Positions 14,097-22,161 of a stretch of 64,000 bases of DNA are shown here, piece by piece; the first letter of the stretch is position 1; every line of letters begins with the position of its first letter. The translations under genes were made by a program, and so were the position numbers. The stretch is from Ectopseudomonas chengduensis. GTDB taxonomy: Bacteria; Pseudomonadota; Gammaproteobacteria; Pseudomonadales; Pseudomonadaceae. The notes beneath the pieces are model-generated. The model was not told the DNA's origin, ran no database searches, and worked only from the letters and a program-made list of their open reading frames with translations. The stretch spans positions 62,001-126,000 of the forward strand of contig NZ_FMZQ01000007.1 in the NCBI RefSeq assembly GCF_900102635.1, in the 5' to 3' direction.

Positions 14097-16196
14097 TCAG
14101 TTACGAGCGATCACGAACGCTGCTTCGGCGTGCCTTGGCCCGCCTTGCCTCTCCAGCTGAATCAGCCTGGTCACGGTACTGGCTTTGATCTGGCCGGCGC
14201 GCACCAGCTGCTTGACCGACTCATCGGCTTCAGCGAGCAGTAGCATCTCGCTGACGTGCTCGACGGTGCGCTCTACGCCATCAGCCTTGCTGAAGCGAAT
14301 GGCGATCTGTTGGTCGGTGAAGTTCTGATTGCTGAGCTTCAGGTAGGTCTCCGCGCGCTCTACCGGGTCGTCGCCGGCTGCTGGTGCTGTGGCCACCTGG
14401 TGGTCAAGCGTAAGCGCCAGCTGCTGCTCAGTCGGAGCAGACGTGGTGATAGCTGGGCCCAGCTCTGACAGCCTTGCGATCAAGGCATCGGGGTCGTTGA
14501 GGATTTCCCGCAACCCGTGGCGATGGAGCTGATTGCCGATCCTGAGCATATTGTCCCAGGACGAATGCCCGCCCTTCTTGAACGACACCACACCGAAGCG
14601 CGCCAGGTAGTGCACCACCTCAGACGGGGCAACGTCGCTATGGGGGCCGTAGTACTCCAGCGCGCGATCCAGCTCGAACTCGTAGAACAGCGCAACGCTC
14701 TCTGCGTCGATATCGAACTCATTGGTCTCGTTCACGTGGGTGTAGTAGATACCACCCTTGTTGATCACACTTTCGGCATTGGCGGCCGCAGAGCTGGCGG
14801 AGCGCAGGCCCTCGTAGAAGCCGTGGAAGTGCTCATCGACGAAAGGAACCTCTACCTCGCGACGCATGTCGAGGTCGTCGGCAGAGAACTCCTGGTACTG
14901 CTCGGGCATGTAGTAGCGCATGCCGCGCTCGAATATCTCGCGGTACTCGTTCAGCGCGGTGAAAGGCCGCTGATAGGCATAGCGCCCCCAGTACAGGTCA
15001 ATCGTCAGGATTTCCTTCATGCCGAGCAGCTGGAACCGTGGTTCCTCGCCAGCTCGGTGAGCGCGATGGGCCTCATCTGCATCGATGGTCAAGGCGTAGC
15101 GCAGCAGCTCCAGGCACAGGTCCGGCGAGTAGGCATTCGCTGCGATCTTGATACGGCCGGTTTCCTCGTTGAAGGACCGCGCAATCCAGTTGCGGCCTTT
15201 CGGGTCGTAGTGGCGCGCCTTGAGGTAATTGCGGAAGTCGTTCAGCGGCTTCATCCAGGCATGCTTGCCGGTTTCCTCGGCCAGCATGTTCTCCATGCTC
15301 CGGTCTGAAGCCACGCGCAGGCACAACCAGCAACCGTGCCTCGCCCCGCAGCCGGTCTTGCGCTCTACACCGTTGTCCCGAACGAAGGCGTTCACCATGC
15401 ATTCACCGGCCGCATCGCGGTAAACCTCGGTCAGCGCTTTGAAATCGCTGTAGGTCTTGATCCGGTCATTGGTCACCATGGCCAGGAAGGTGAATATGTC
15501 GTCGGTCGTGAAGTCGGCGATGGGACTCAGAACCCAAGCGGGTTTCTTGTTCGGCTTGGCGGTGTTCACCGGCTCGATTGCGCTCTCGCCGCGCGCTTCC
15601 ATGTTGCGCTCACGAACGGCCGACTCATCTCGGCGGGTGCCGATCAGGACAACCACGTTATCCTCGCTGTAGGCCGCGCCCATCTCTTTCTTCAGAACAG
15701 CCTTGATCTGCCGCTTGGTGCGGTCGAGCGGGTCCTTCTTGAGCTGCTGCTGGCACTTGGCGGAGTTGCCCGGTAGGGACGCAATGGTACGGCCGCCGAT
15801 GATGGATACAAGCCAGTTCTCTGTCAGGTTGGGCGAGCAGACCCAGACGCGAACGGGGAGGCCGTTTTCCAGGGCGAAGGCCTTCAGGGCGCGAATCTCG
15901 CCCTGGCTGTACGCTTCCACCACCGGGTTCTCCACGCGGGTATTGCTGGTCATGACGTGGAACTCAGGAACGGCAAAGCCGGATTCCTTGAGCTGTTGCA
16001 TCGCCATAAGAGTAAGCGCGACCATGACGCTGCTGTCCTTGCCGAAGGACGAGGCCCCGATAAACCGCTTGCCATCCAGGATGTGGCGCTTGATCACCGC
16101 GACAGCGTTGGCCACCTTTTCGTCGAAGCTAAGCTCAACGATAGGACCGGATACCGGGGCGGCGTCTTCGAAAAGAGAGGTGGCGATCAGTTGCAT
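14097..16196 (-). CDS. DndC-like PP-loop (PAPS-reductase superfamily) enzyme with C-terminal ParB-type HTH
   Basis: 699 aa. Residues 45-320 match DndC/PAPS-reductase-type ATP pyrophosphatases: PP-loop ASSFGKDSS (K53), MTSNTRVENP, VVLIGTRRDES, WVLSPIADFTTDDIFTFL, then CGARHGCWLC, the Cys cluster typical of DndC. DndC supplies sulfur chemistry for DNA phosphorothioation. Residues 320-600 are a long DndC-like C-terminal region without a named domain. The last 90 residues (ETYLKLSNQNFTDQQIA, MLLLAEADESVKQLVRAGQI, GGPRHAEAA) closely match the HTH part of the ParB-like protein at 40398-41441. This fusion suggests a DNA-targeted modification enzyme. It is a single-gene transcript from its own class A promoter 28 bp away. 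No DndA, B, D or E is seen. Confidence 0.8.
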   Translation of the reverse strand: MQLIATSLFEDAAPVSGPIVELSFDEKVANAVAVIKRHILDGKRFIGASSFGKDSSVMVALTLMAMQQLKESGFAVPEFHVMTSNTRVENPVVEAYSQGEIRALKAFALENGLPVRVWVCSPNLTENWLVSIIGGRTIASLPGNSAKCQQQLKKDPLDRTKRQIKAVLKKEMGAAYSEDNVVVLIGTRRDESAVRERNMEARGESAIEPVNTAKPNKKPAWVLSPIADFTTDDIFTFLAMVTNDRIKTYSDFKALTEVYRDAAGECMVNAFVRDNGVERKTGCGARHGCWLCLRVASDRSMENMLAEETGKHAWMKPLNDFRNYLKARHYDPKGRNWIARSFNEETGRIKIAANAYSPDLCLELLRYALTIDADEAHRAHRAGEEPRFQLLGMKEILTIDLYWGRYAYQRPFTALNEYREIFERGMRYYMPEQYQEFSADDLDMRREVEVPFVDEHFHGFYEGLRSASSAAANAESVINKGGIYYTHVNETNEFDIDAESVALFYEFELDRALEYYGPHSDVAPSEVVHYLARFGVVSFKKGGHSSWDNMLRIGNQLHRHGLREILNDPDALIARLSELGPAITTSAPTEQQLALTLDHQVATAPAAGDDPVERAETYLKLSNQNFTDQQIAIRFSKADGVERTVEHVSEMLLLAEADESVKQLVRAGQIKASTVTRLIQLERQGGPRHAEAAFVIARN

Positions 16197-16223
16197 CTGG
16201 GCAGCTCCGGCCTGCTTCGTATT

Positions 16224-16258
16224 CTTGATATTGTATATTCATAATCAAGAAAACAAAA
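16224..16258 (-). promoter_or_regulatory. Class A promoter-operator, copy 4
   Basis: TTGATA-N12-AATCAA at 16225-16248 with -10 TACAAT. The -35 position holds TTTTGT, weaker than in other copies. It drives the DndC-like gene alone. Confidence 0.83.
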
Positions 16259-16325
16259 GCAGAGAATGAGCCTTTAGGTATGCGCAAGCGCGCCGCGCCC
16301 CTCCGTGCGCAGCACGCGCTATGAG

Positions 16326-16607
16326 CTACGCATGTTTGCCCTGCGCCTCCTGCGCTCGGCGACGCTCCCAGTTATCAAAGTCTGCTTGCGTGGCACCGCA
16401 AGAGCCCACGGAACAGCCATGCTCGTGGCATTCCGTGCTATTGCAAATTGCGCGGTAACCGGTCCCACCACAAAAATCGCATCCACCACTAGATTGGCAG
16501 TGCGTGCAACGAAATACCTCGCCAACCCGGCCCACTCTGGACCCTCCAGCATCTTGAACGCCTACGTTGAGACGCTGCGAGGCGGGCTTGGCACTGAACT
16601 GAGACAT
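16326..16607 (-). CDS. Small cysteine-rich zinc-binding protein
   Basis: 93 aa from ATG 16607 with AAGGAG upstream. FRCTHCQSSGGCDFCGGTGY recalls the CxxCxGxG repeats of DnaJ-type zinc fingers, and further Cys follow (CNSTECHEHGCSVGSCG). Probably a zinc-stabilised binding protein. Last gene of the operon from 17384. Confidence 0.65.
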   Translation of the reverse strand: MSQFSAKPASQRLNVGVQDAGGSRVGRVGEVFRCTHCQSSGGCDFCGGTGYRAICNSTECHEHGCSVGSCGATQADFDNWERRRAQEAQGKHA

Positions 16608-16715
16608 AGCGTTCTCCTTGTCGAATGGTTGGGCAGGGGCTTGATAGCGACGCACGCGCAGCGCCTTTATAGCGAAACGCTGGCTTAGTCGAATGGATCG
16701 GCAACTGCCAAGCAA

Positions 16716-16982
16716 TCACTTGGGCTTGATCAGATATTTGCGATGGCAATCGACACCGATACCCCATACACCCATGTATCCAGGGTCCTCGACATCCGCT
16801 GCCTCTTCTTCGGTCGACGCCCAGTCACCTCCACCGACTACAACCGCCTGGTGCTTGAACGGCTCTTTCACAGCTTTACCGCAGATAGCGCAAGGGGTCT
16901 CACCCTCACGCAGCTTCTTCTCGTTCTCGGAGTATCGATCCCCACTGAAAGGGGAAACGGTGTAGCGATTCAGCTCTGCCAT
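16716..16982 (-). CDS. Small zinc-ribbon-like protein
   Basis: 88 aa from ATG 16982. CAICGKAVKEPFKHQAVVVG and GIGVDCHRKYL give a CxxC...C/H pattern of a small treble-clef or ribbon. A Glu-rich loop lies between. Function unknown. Confidence 0.65.
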   Translation of the reverse strand: MAELNRYTVSPFSGDRYSENEKKLREGETPCAICGKAVKEPFKHQAVVVGGGDWASTEEEAADVEDPGYMGVWGIGVDCHRKYLIKPK

Positions 16983-17014
16983 GATCCACGTTCCATTGAG
17001 ATTCAAGTGGGGTG

Positions 17015-17353
17015 CTAGAGATGGGTGTCCAGGCCGGTTACGCTGGTGAAGATGGCCTGAAGGTTGTCGGCGTAAACCAGCTCTTCGACGGAGTGCTCCT
17101 TGTACTGGGGCATCCCCTTGGAACTGAACACCTTGCCGAAGGTTACGGTGTAGGTGTCGCTAGGGGCCAGCTCGATCTTGACGTAGTTGATCCCGTCCTT
17201 GGCGAAGCGCGACGGCAGCTTGAGCTGCAGGCCAGTCTCGATGGCGAAAATGTCGCGAGCGCCAGTCATCGTGATGAAGCGATTACCGCCGAGCTGGCGC
17301 AGGATGGTGTTGGCGGTCTGCATCTTTTCGTTCTGCTGAGCGGGAGCGGTCAT
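17015..17353 (-). CDS. Hypothetical protein, first gene of class A operon
   Basis: 112 aa. TANTILRQLGGNRFITMTGA is followed by AIETGLQLKLPSRFAKDGIN and YTVTFGKVFSSKG. The pattern is common in small phage and mobile-element proteins of unknown function. The ATG lies 31 bp from the operator. Confidence 0.7.
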   Translation of the reverse strand: MTAPAQQNEKMQTANTILRQLGGNRFITMTGARDIFAIETGLQLKLPSRFAKDGINYVKIELAPSDTYTVTFGKVFSSKGMPQYKEHSVEELVYADNLQAIFTSVTGLDTHL

Positions 17354-17383
17354 GGGCTTTCTCCTGGGTGGGCGTTCCTGTTG

Positions 17384-17418
17384 CTTGATATTGTATATTC
17401 GTTATCAAGCAAGTGGAA
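17384..17418 (-). promoter_or_regulatory. Class A promoter-operator, copy 5
   Basis: TTGATA-N12-TATCAA at 17385-17408, -10 TACAAT, -35 TTCCAC (17413-17418). It drives 17015, 16716 and 16326 and lies directly after the stop of the TGT-like gene. Confidence 0.88.
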
Positions 17419-17429
17419 GCCCTTTCTTC

Positions 17430-18284
17430 TCAGCGACAGTCAAACGGTATCTCTTCCAACCGCATATGCCACGGGTTGAAGAAGTCCTGCTGGGTGCGCG
17501 TGTGGTGCACCAGGGCAGCATCAAGCGGGGCCAGGGTCTTCTCGAAGCGGCTGGCACTGGTGCCGTCTACCGAGTGCGCCCCGGCCGCAGCGCACAGCGC
17601 GATCCGCTTGGCACTGTTGACCCGACCGACATGCATGTAGCAGTTGCGGCGGCGCGCCAGCTGGCCCCACATATTCACCGTGGCCAGCTTCCATTCCGTG
17701 TCGCCACCAACGAACAGGCCAACGGCTGGCGACAGCAGGTCGCGCACGTCGTCCGGCTCCATCCCGTTTTGCACCGCCAGCAGCAACCTGGTGGGAATAC
17801 CCTCAAGACGCTGCAACCAACGTAGCGAGAACTCCAGCGAGGCCATGCCGCCCGCCACGATGTCAGGTAGGACTATCCAGTCGGCCGACTCACCCAGCAG
17901 CTCGACCGCCCGGCCAAACGCCAGCTCGTCAAAGGCTTCACCCTGCTGAAATGCAGTCCATGCGCCGTTATCCAGCGCGTAGCGCATCCCTTCCGTGCGC
18001 AGCACGCCCTTGGCTGACACCAGCAAGCGCCAGCCGGCCGCGCGCATAGCTGCCAGGTTACGACGGGTGCCTGTGCGGCTTGCGTAGGAAACCATGGGCA
18101 GCGGCATGGGCGGCATGCGCTCCTCGATCTCGGGGTCCACGTCGGCGCTGCCATCAACACCGTAGTAGTCGGCATAGGCCATGACCGCCTGCGCGTATCC
18201 GATCCGGCTCCCCGACTGGTAGGGCTTCATCCAGGCAGGCTGCTGATACTGGTCCGCTTGGGGCTGCTGGTGCATGGCGCTCAT
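17430..18284 (-). CDS. tRNA-guanine-transglycosylase-like (DpdA-like) protein
   Basis: 284 aa, short for a TGT. The order of motifs fits a TIM-barrel base-exchange enzyme: LDNGAW (about 104-109, first acidic site), DWIVLPDIVAGG (135-146), LLLAVQNGM (167-175), GLFVGGDTEWK (189-199, like the GG substrate loop), MHVGRVNS (217-224), and GAHSVDGTS (235-243, position of the TGT nucleophile Asp). TGT-like proteins put 7-deazaguanines into tRNA; the DpdA branch acts on DNA and occurs in phages and mobile elements. No preQ0 synthesis gene is in the window, so precursor would come from host queuosine synthesis. It is coupled by ATGA overlap to 18281-18514. Confidence 0.65.
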   Translation of the reverse strand: MSAMHQQPQADQYQQPAWMKPYQSGSRIGYAQAVMAYADYYGVDGSADVDPEIEERMPPMPLPMVSYASRTGTRRNLAAMRAAGWRLLVSAKGVLRTEGMRYALDNGAWTAFQQGEAFDELAFGRAVELLGESADWIVLPDIVAGGMASLEFSLRWLQRLEGIPTRLLLAVQNGMEPDDVRDLLSPAVGLFVGGDTEWKLATVNMWGQLARRRNCYMHVGRVNSAKRIALCAAAGAHSVDGTSASRFEKTLAPLDAALVHHTRTQQDFFNPWHMRLEEIPFDCR

Positions 18285-18514
18285 GCCTGCAGCACGTCGC
18301 TGTAGAAGAACGCATACAGCCAGCCTGCCTCCCAGGAAGAGGCGAGCGGCGAAAGAAGAGCGGGGCGGTCTTCCAGCTCATGGCCAGCCTCGTACGCTTC
18401 CATGCCAAGCGCATAGGCGTTCACGCGCGCTTCGGCGATGGCTGGCGTATCGCTCTGAAGCTGTGCTTTCTCGAAGTCAACGCGCAGGTTGAGGGATTGG
18501 TCAAAGGTGGTCAT
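18281..18514 (-). CDS. Hypothetical protein
   Basis: 77 aa. Mostly helical (RVDFEKAQLQSDTPAIAEAR), with SSWEAGWLYAFFYSDVLQA at the C-terminus, possibly a hydrophobic interaction patch. Its stop overlaps the TGT-like gene start, and the PAPS-reductase remnant is 15 bp upstream, so the three are one transcription unit. Confidence 0.65.
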   Translation of the reverse strand: MTTFDQSLNLRVDFEKAQLQSDTPAIAEARVNAYALGMEAYEAGHELEDRPALLSPLASSWEAGWLYAFFYSDVLQA

Positions 18515-18529
18515 GGCGTGATCCTCGCG

Positions 18530-19670
18530 TTAGAAACCGAAAGCCATCTGGTCGCGCTGCATAGCGCCGATCAGTTGCACCGGCACGGCCGGCGTCTTGG
18601 CGAACTTCTGCGCCAGCAGTTCGTCATAGCGATCAAGAATGGAATGGTGATCGAGATAGCTGGCGCTGAGGCCAACTGCGCCAGCCACTGTCTGCCGCAC
18701 GTCAGCAATGATTGCTGCCTCGTCCAGGGTCGGGCGACGGGTCGGCCAGCCTTGCTGGTACTCCAGGCCTTCAGGGATTCGCGCCTCGGCCATCTCGCGA
18801 ACGCGCGCTGCTTCTTTGGCCAGCGCCAGGCGGTCAGCCAGCTCGCTACCGAGCAGGTGCGGGGCGACATCGCCAAGCCAGTTGTTCGACTGGAAGGCAA
18901 AGGTTGAGGTCGCTTCCAACTCAACCATGGTGCGGTAGATATCCTGGTTGTCCGGGCAGGTGGTCGAGGCGATCAGGTCACCGGCTGACGACATGATGCA
19001 GAACACGCACGAGACGCGGGTCATCAGGTACTTGGTATACGCCTCGTGCAGCTCGATACCACGGCGCGCGATGGCCGCCTTCACTTCGCCGATGGTCCAC
19101 TCAATGACCGGGTTCCAGGTGATGCCTGCGGCGTTCTTCTGTGCCAGGCGCGGGTCATCCTTGGCCACGGCAGCCTTCTTGCGACCGGCGCTCTCTTCGC
19201 GGCGGATGCCCGTGACGTTGATGATCTCCTGGCCCTTGAAGCGCTTCTTCAGCTCGCTGGCGATCACGGCCGATTTCAGCTCGGACGTGCAGAAACGCAT
19301 GCTCGGCGTGCTCCAGGGGAGGATCAGCTTCACGCAAGACAGACTCTCGTAGCGCGCGACGTTGTTGTCCCAGCGGGTCTGCCAACGCTCCATCATGCCG
19401 CCTGCTTTGCGACGCACGGTTACCAGCTCCAGACCGAGGGTGGCCGCCAGCCCTTCACATTTGCTCTGGCTCTGCCGCCACTCAACCGAGCCCAAGTCAG
19501 CATGCACCAGCAGGCGCGGGCCTGTGTGGCCAATGCCTACGGGTTTATAGGCTTTACAAAAAGTTCGTTGTTTATACCTTACCGCCGCTTACGCCGATAG
19601 CGACCACGGCATTGCGCGCCAGCATCTCGTCGACCTGGGGAGTGGTGGCTACTTCGGGTTGTTGGCTCAT
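18530..19670 (-). pseudogene. PAPS-reductase-like gene broken at its PP-loop
   Basis: The N-terminal part (19670-19572, 32 codons) ends VVAIGVSGGKV then TAA. The rest (in frame from about 19576 down to 18530, 325 codons from GTG 19507) carries LLVHADLG, CVKLILPWSTPSMRFCTSEL, INVTGIRREES, ITWNPVIEW and RVSCVFCIMSS, typical of PAPS-reductase-like proteins on mobile elements. Family members continue SGGKDS; here about 40 AT-rich bases (19538-19577) replace the DS and following codons and shift the frame. Translation from GTG 19507 would lack the nucleotide-binding loop, so the product should be inactive. The gene still has an intact class A promoter. Confidence 0.75.
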
Positions 19671-19718
19671 GCTCTGCGTCCTCTATCCTGCGCCAGCGCC
19701 GGCAAGCGGCGTTTCGTG

Positions 19719-19753
19719 TGCTTGATATTGTATATTCGTTATCAAGGCAATGG
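19719..19753 (-). promoter_or_regulatory. Class A promoter-operator, copy 6
   Basis: TTGATA-N12-TATCAA at 19720-19743, -10 TACAAT, -35 TTCCAT (19748-19753) at 17 bp. It drives the PAPS-reductase remnant, 18281 and the TGT-like gene. Confidence 0.88.
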
Positions 19754-19766
19754 AAGCGCGCAGGCA

Positions 19767-19796
19767 CAAAAAAGCGCCCCTCAAGGCGCTTGTTTT
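19767..19796 (-). terminator. Terminator after the 433-aa gene
   Basis: AAGCGCC / GGCGCTT stem; read leftward it is followed by TTTTTTG. It ends the leftward transcript of 19819-21120 just upstream of the class A promoter at 19719. Confidence 0.85.
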
Positions 19797-19818
19797 GCTA
19801 TCCGGCGGGGCAGGGCGA

Positions 19819-21120
19819 TCAGCTTGCAGCGTCACCCCAGGCCTCGATCTTCAGGTGAGTTACGTCGGTGCTCTTCACCCCCTTGTATTCGTCGTGCTTC
19901 TTCACCTTGAAGCGTGCCTTGAACTGCTGGCCGATAGCGCCGGCCTCAGTCACGTAATCCGGGGCGGAGCCGGTTTTCCAGCTCAGCTTGTTACCGTCGG
20001 CGTCACGGAAATTCAGGCGAATCTGTGGCCCGAAGCGGCCATTGAAGTGCACCACCCGCTCGACAGTGAACTCGCCGACGATCTTCTCTCCGGGCTTGCC
20101 AACGTAGCTCGATGGGATTGCGGCCTGTGCACTCTCGGCCAGGTGACGCAGGTAGGCGGGCACAGCGCCAGCAGCGAACGCCAGGTGCTTGTTATCCATC
20201 AGCAGATCATCAGACGACAGCAGGACCTTCACATTGCGGTCAAAGGAGGAACTGCACTCCATGGCGGCATACCACTCCACGATCTTCTCCGCCGTGTCGT
20301 GCAGGCGCGAGGCGGCATCGGAATATGCGTCCATCAGTGCTTTGTCGTTGCGCAGCGCGTGAGGCAGGCTGCATGCGAGACGGTAGGTAGGCTCCTCCGA
20401 CAGGTCGCGCGCTTTCGCGGCCGACATAAAGCCGTAGCGCTCGCTCACGAACAGCACGCGCATGAGGTAGTCGATGGTGCCGTAGGAGGTCGGGCCGCCG
20501 CCGTACCCTGCGTCAGGGTCGCTGTAGTCCACCAGTTTGTGGAAGCTGTAGAGCTGGGCCAGGAACAGCGCAGCGGCGGGGTTGATGCCGGTGAAGTCCT
20601 CCAGGCAAGTGCTACCGACCTCTTTGTACTCGCCTGTGGCTTCATCCTTGAGGATGTAGCTCAGCTTGCGAGCGCGGCGAGTGTTGCAGTGCTGGCAGGA
20701 CACACTGCCCGAGCGGTGCTGCTCTGCGTGGTCGTGGTCTTCCTGATCTGTGGATACCACGAACAGCAGATTGTCACCCTGGCGGCTGTGCTTCTCTACC
20801 TGGGCTACCACACGCCAGTTGCCGAGCTTGATGATCGGGTAGTCGAGGTCGATGCGAAGCATGCGTACCAGTTGCGGCGCGCGCGTGGGATCGTTCAACT
20901 CGCTGGTCTTGGCACGCACCAGCATTGTGACGATAGCCTCGCCGTCGTTGGCTTCCTCGGTCTTGATGGTGTACAGCTCGGCAACTGGCTCGCCCGCAAC
21001 GATAGGCTCCAGCCCGAACTTCGTGGCCTTGGCGTTGAGCGCGGCCAGGCGCTTCTTGAAGTCCTCGTGCTGATTCAACGGCACCAGTACCTGGGAAGAG
21101 TTGCGCTCGGTGTTGGCCAT
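19819..21120 (-). CDS. Zinc-finger protein with OB-like C-terminus, function unknown
   Basis: 433 aa, single-gene unit. The N-terminal half has a strand-rich part (VRMLRIDLDYPIIKLGNWRV), then VSCQHCNTRRARKLSYIL and GSTCLEDFTG, a CxxC...C zinc site often seen in mobile-element proteins of unknown function. The middle is helical. The last 100 residues (VGEFTVERVVHFNGRFGPQI, DGNKLSWKTG, FKARFKVKKHDEYKGVKST) have the strand spacing of an OB-like nucleic-acid-binding fold. A single-strand DNA or RNA binding role is inferred. ATG 21120 has AGGAGA upstream and lies 34 bp from its class A promoter. Confidence 0.7.
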   Translation of the reverse strand: MANTERNSSQVLVPLNQHEDFKKRLAALNAKATKFGLEPIVAGEPVAELYTIKTEEANDGEAIVTMLVRAKTSELNDPTRAPQLVRMLRIDLDYPIIKLGNWRVVAQVEKHSRQGDNLLFVVSTDQEDHDHAEQHRSGSVSCQHCNTRRARKLSYILKDEATGEYKEVGSTCLEDFTGINPAAALFLAQLYSFHKLVDYSDPDAGYGGGPTSYGTIDYLMRVLFVSERYGFMSAAKARDLSEEPTYRLACSLPHALRNDKALMDAYSDAASRLHDTAEKIVEWYAAMECSSSFDRNVKVLLSSDDLLMDNKHLAFAAGAVPAYLRHLAESAQAAIPSSYVGKPGEKIVGEFTVERVVHFNGRFGPQIRLNFRDADGNKLSWKTGSAPDYVTEAGAIGQQFKARFKVKKHDEYKGVKSTDVTHLKIEAWGDAAS

Positions 21121-21153
21121 GCTGAGGTCTCCTGTAGGGCATGCCTTGCGATG

Positions 21154-21188
21154 TTTGATATTGTATATTCGTTATCAAGATATGGCAA
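21154..21188 (-). promoter_or_regulatory. Class A promoter-operator, copy 7
   Basis: TTGATA-N12-TATCAA at 21155-21178, -10 TACAAT, with -35 TTGCCA (21183-21188), nearer the consensus than other copies. It drives the 433-aa gene. Confidence 0.87.
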
Positions 21189-21252
21189 GGGCCGTGCGGT
21201 TAGCGCTACAGGAGCTTCTCCCGCTCCGCCGCCATGCGGCGCGCCTGAATGC

Positions 21253-21268
21253 TTGAACTATAGGTTAA
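21253..21268. promoter_or_regulatory. Class B operator, upstream copy
   Basis: TTGAACTATAGGTTAA, close to the palindrome TTGAACTATAGTTCAA, 33 bp upstream of the operator inside the class B promoter at 21276. Two operators would allow cooperative binding. Confidence 0.6.
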
Positions 21269-21275
21269 ATTTACG

Positions 21276-21304
21276 TTGCTAATGCTTGAAGTATAGAACA
21301 TACT
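21276..21304 (+). promoter_or_regulatory. Class B promoter-operator, copy 1
   Basis: -35 TTGCTA, 17 bp, -10 CATACT, with the operator-like TTGAAGTATAGAACA in spacer and -10. The same arrangement recurs at 50015, 50077 and 55372. It drives the small genes from 21361. Confidence 0.75.
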
Positions 21305-21360
21305 AAAAGCGTATCTACAGACCCCTCGCTCTTTTACGCGACATAGACGGACGCACCACC

Positions 21361-21615
21361 ATGACCTTTGCAGCATTCGAGATTACCCAGGAAGATGTCG
21401 AGAACGTATTGCGCAATCACCTGGAAAATGTCGTTAATCCTGAAGGGGAGCCCCTAGAAGCCGTCGCGAAAGCCTTGTTTGATCAAGGCGCGATTGACTT
21501 CGCCCGCGTTGAAAAAGCCGCTCTTGATTCTTCTTGTGACCTTGATGAGCAAACTCAGGGCGCATACGACGAGATCAAAGACATCCTTGTCGAGATCGGC
21601 GCACTCGCCTTCTGA
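21361..21615 (+). CDS. Small acidic hypothetical protein
   Basis: 84 aa, strongly acidic and helical (EITQEDVENVLRNHLENVVN; DEIKDILVEIGAL). First gene behind the class B promoter at 21276. No known family. Confidence 0.7.
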   Translation: MTFAAFEITQEDVENVLRNHLENVVNPEGEPLEAVAKALFDQGAIDFARVEKAALDSSCDLDEQTQGAYDEIKDILVEIGALAF

Positions 21616-21651
21616 ACGACTGGCTGAACATCAATCTGAGGAAATTCACCG

Positions 21652-21894
21652 ATGAGCACGAAGCCGGAAATGAAGCTGGCCGACCTTTTCTGGAAGCTGG
21701 ACGCGCTTGCAGATAGCACTGTACTCAGTGACGAAGCCAGCACAGCTGCTCGTGATGCAGCACGTGCTCTGCGTGAGGTAGCCCGTACGCTGGGCGTCGA
21801 TACGACACAAGGGGCTGACAGCATTAGCGCCGCTGTTGAAGCGCTTCAAGAGCGTTTCCGCCAGGCCCGTGAACAAGTTACCAGTCGAGGATAA
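21652..21894 (+). CDS. Small helical hypothetical protein
   Basis: 80 aa from ATG 21652 with GAGGAAATT upstream. Ala-rich helices (TAARDAARALREVARTLG) and a C-terminal coiled coil (VEALQERFRQAREQV). Ends 7 bp before the next start. Confidence 0.7.
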   Translation: MSTKPEMKLADLFWKLDALADSTVLSDEASTAARDAARALREVARTLGVDTTQGADSISAAVEALQERFRQAREQVTSRG

Positions 21895-21901
21895 GCAGAT
21901 C

Positions 21902-22147
21902 ATGGCAAATCACTGGCCCCGTGGTGGGCAAGCGAAGACTTCTGTTGTGGCCAACACAATGGCTGAGTTCGTCAAGAAGCAAGAGCAAGCGAACCGCATT
22001 GAAGGTCAGTTCGACGCCCTACGTGATCGTGTCGTCGCTGCCGGCTATGGCAACAAGTACAGCGATGAGGAAGTGGCTGAGATGCGCACCGAAATGGCGG
22101 TGCTGTCGAGCCAGTACTTCGACCTTACAGGCCTCACGCTGAAGTAA
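21902..22147 (+). CDS. Small hypothetical protein
   Basis: 81 aa. ATG 21902 was chosen, since an upstream in-frame ATG lies inside the previous gene. FVKKQEQANRIEGQFDALRD is helical, and YSDEEVAEMRTEMAVLSSQY follows. No family known. Confidence 0.65.
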   Translation: MANHWPRGGQAKTSVVANTMAEFVKKQEQANRIEGQFDALRDRVVAAGYGNKYSDEEVAEMRTEMAVLSSQYFDLTGLTLK

Positions 22148-22161
22148 CGAGGAACCCCCAC

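Noticed and set aside
19750..21282. Rightward 510-codon open frame
   Set aside because: Antisense to the clear leftward 433-aa gene with promoter, RBS and terminator; Leu/Val/His-rich composition is typical of a shadow frame.
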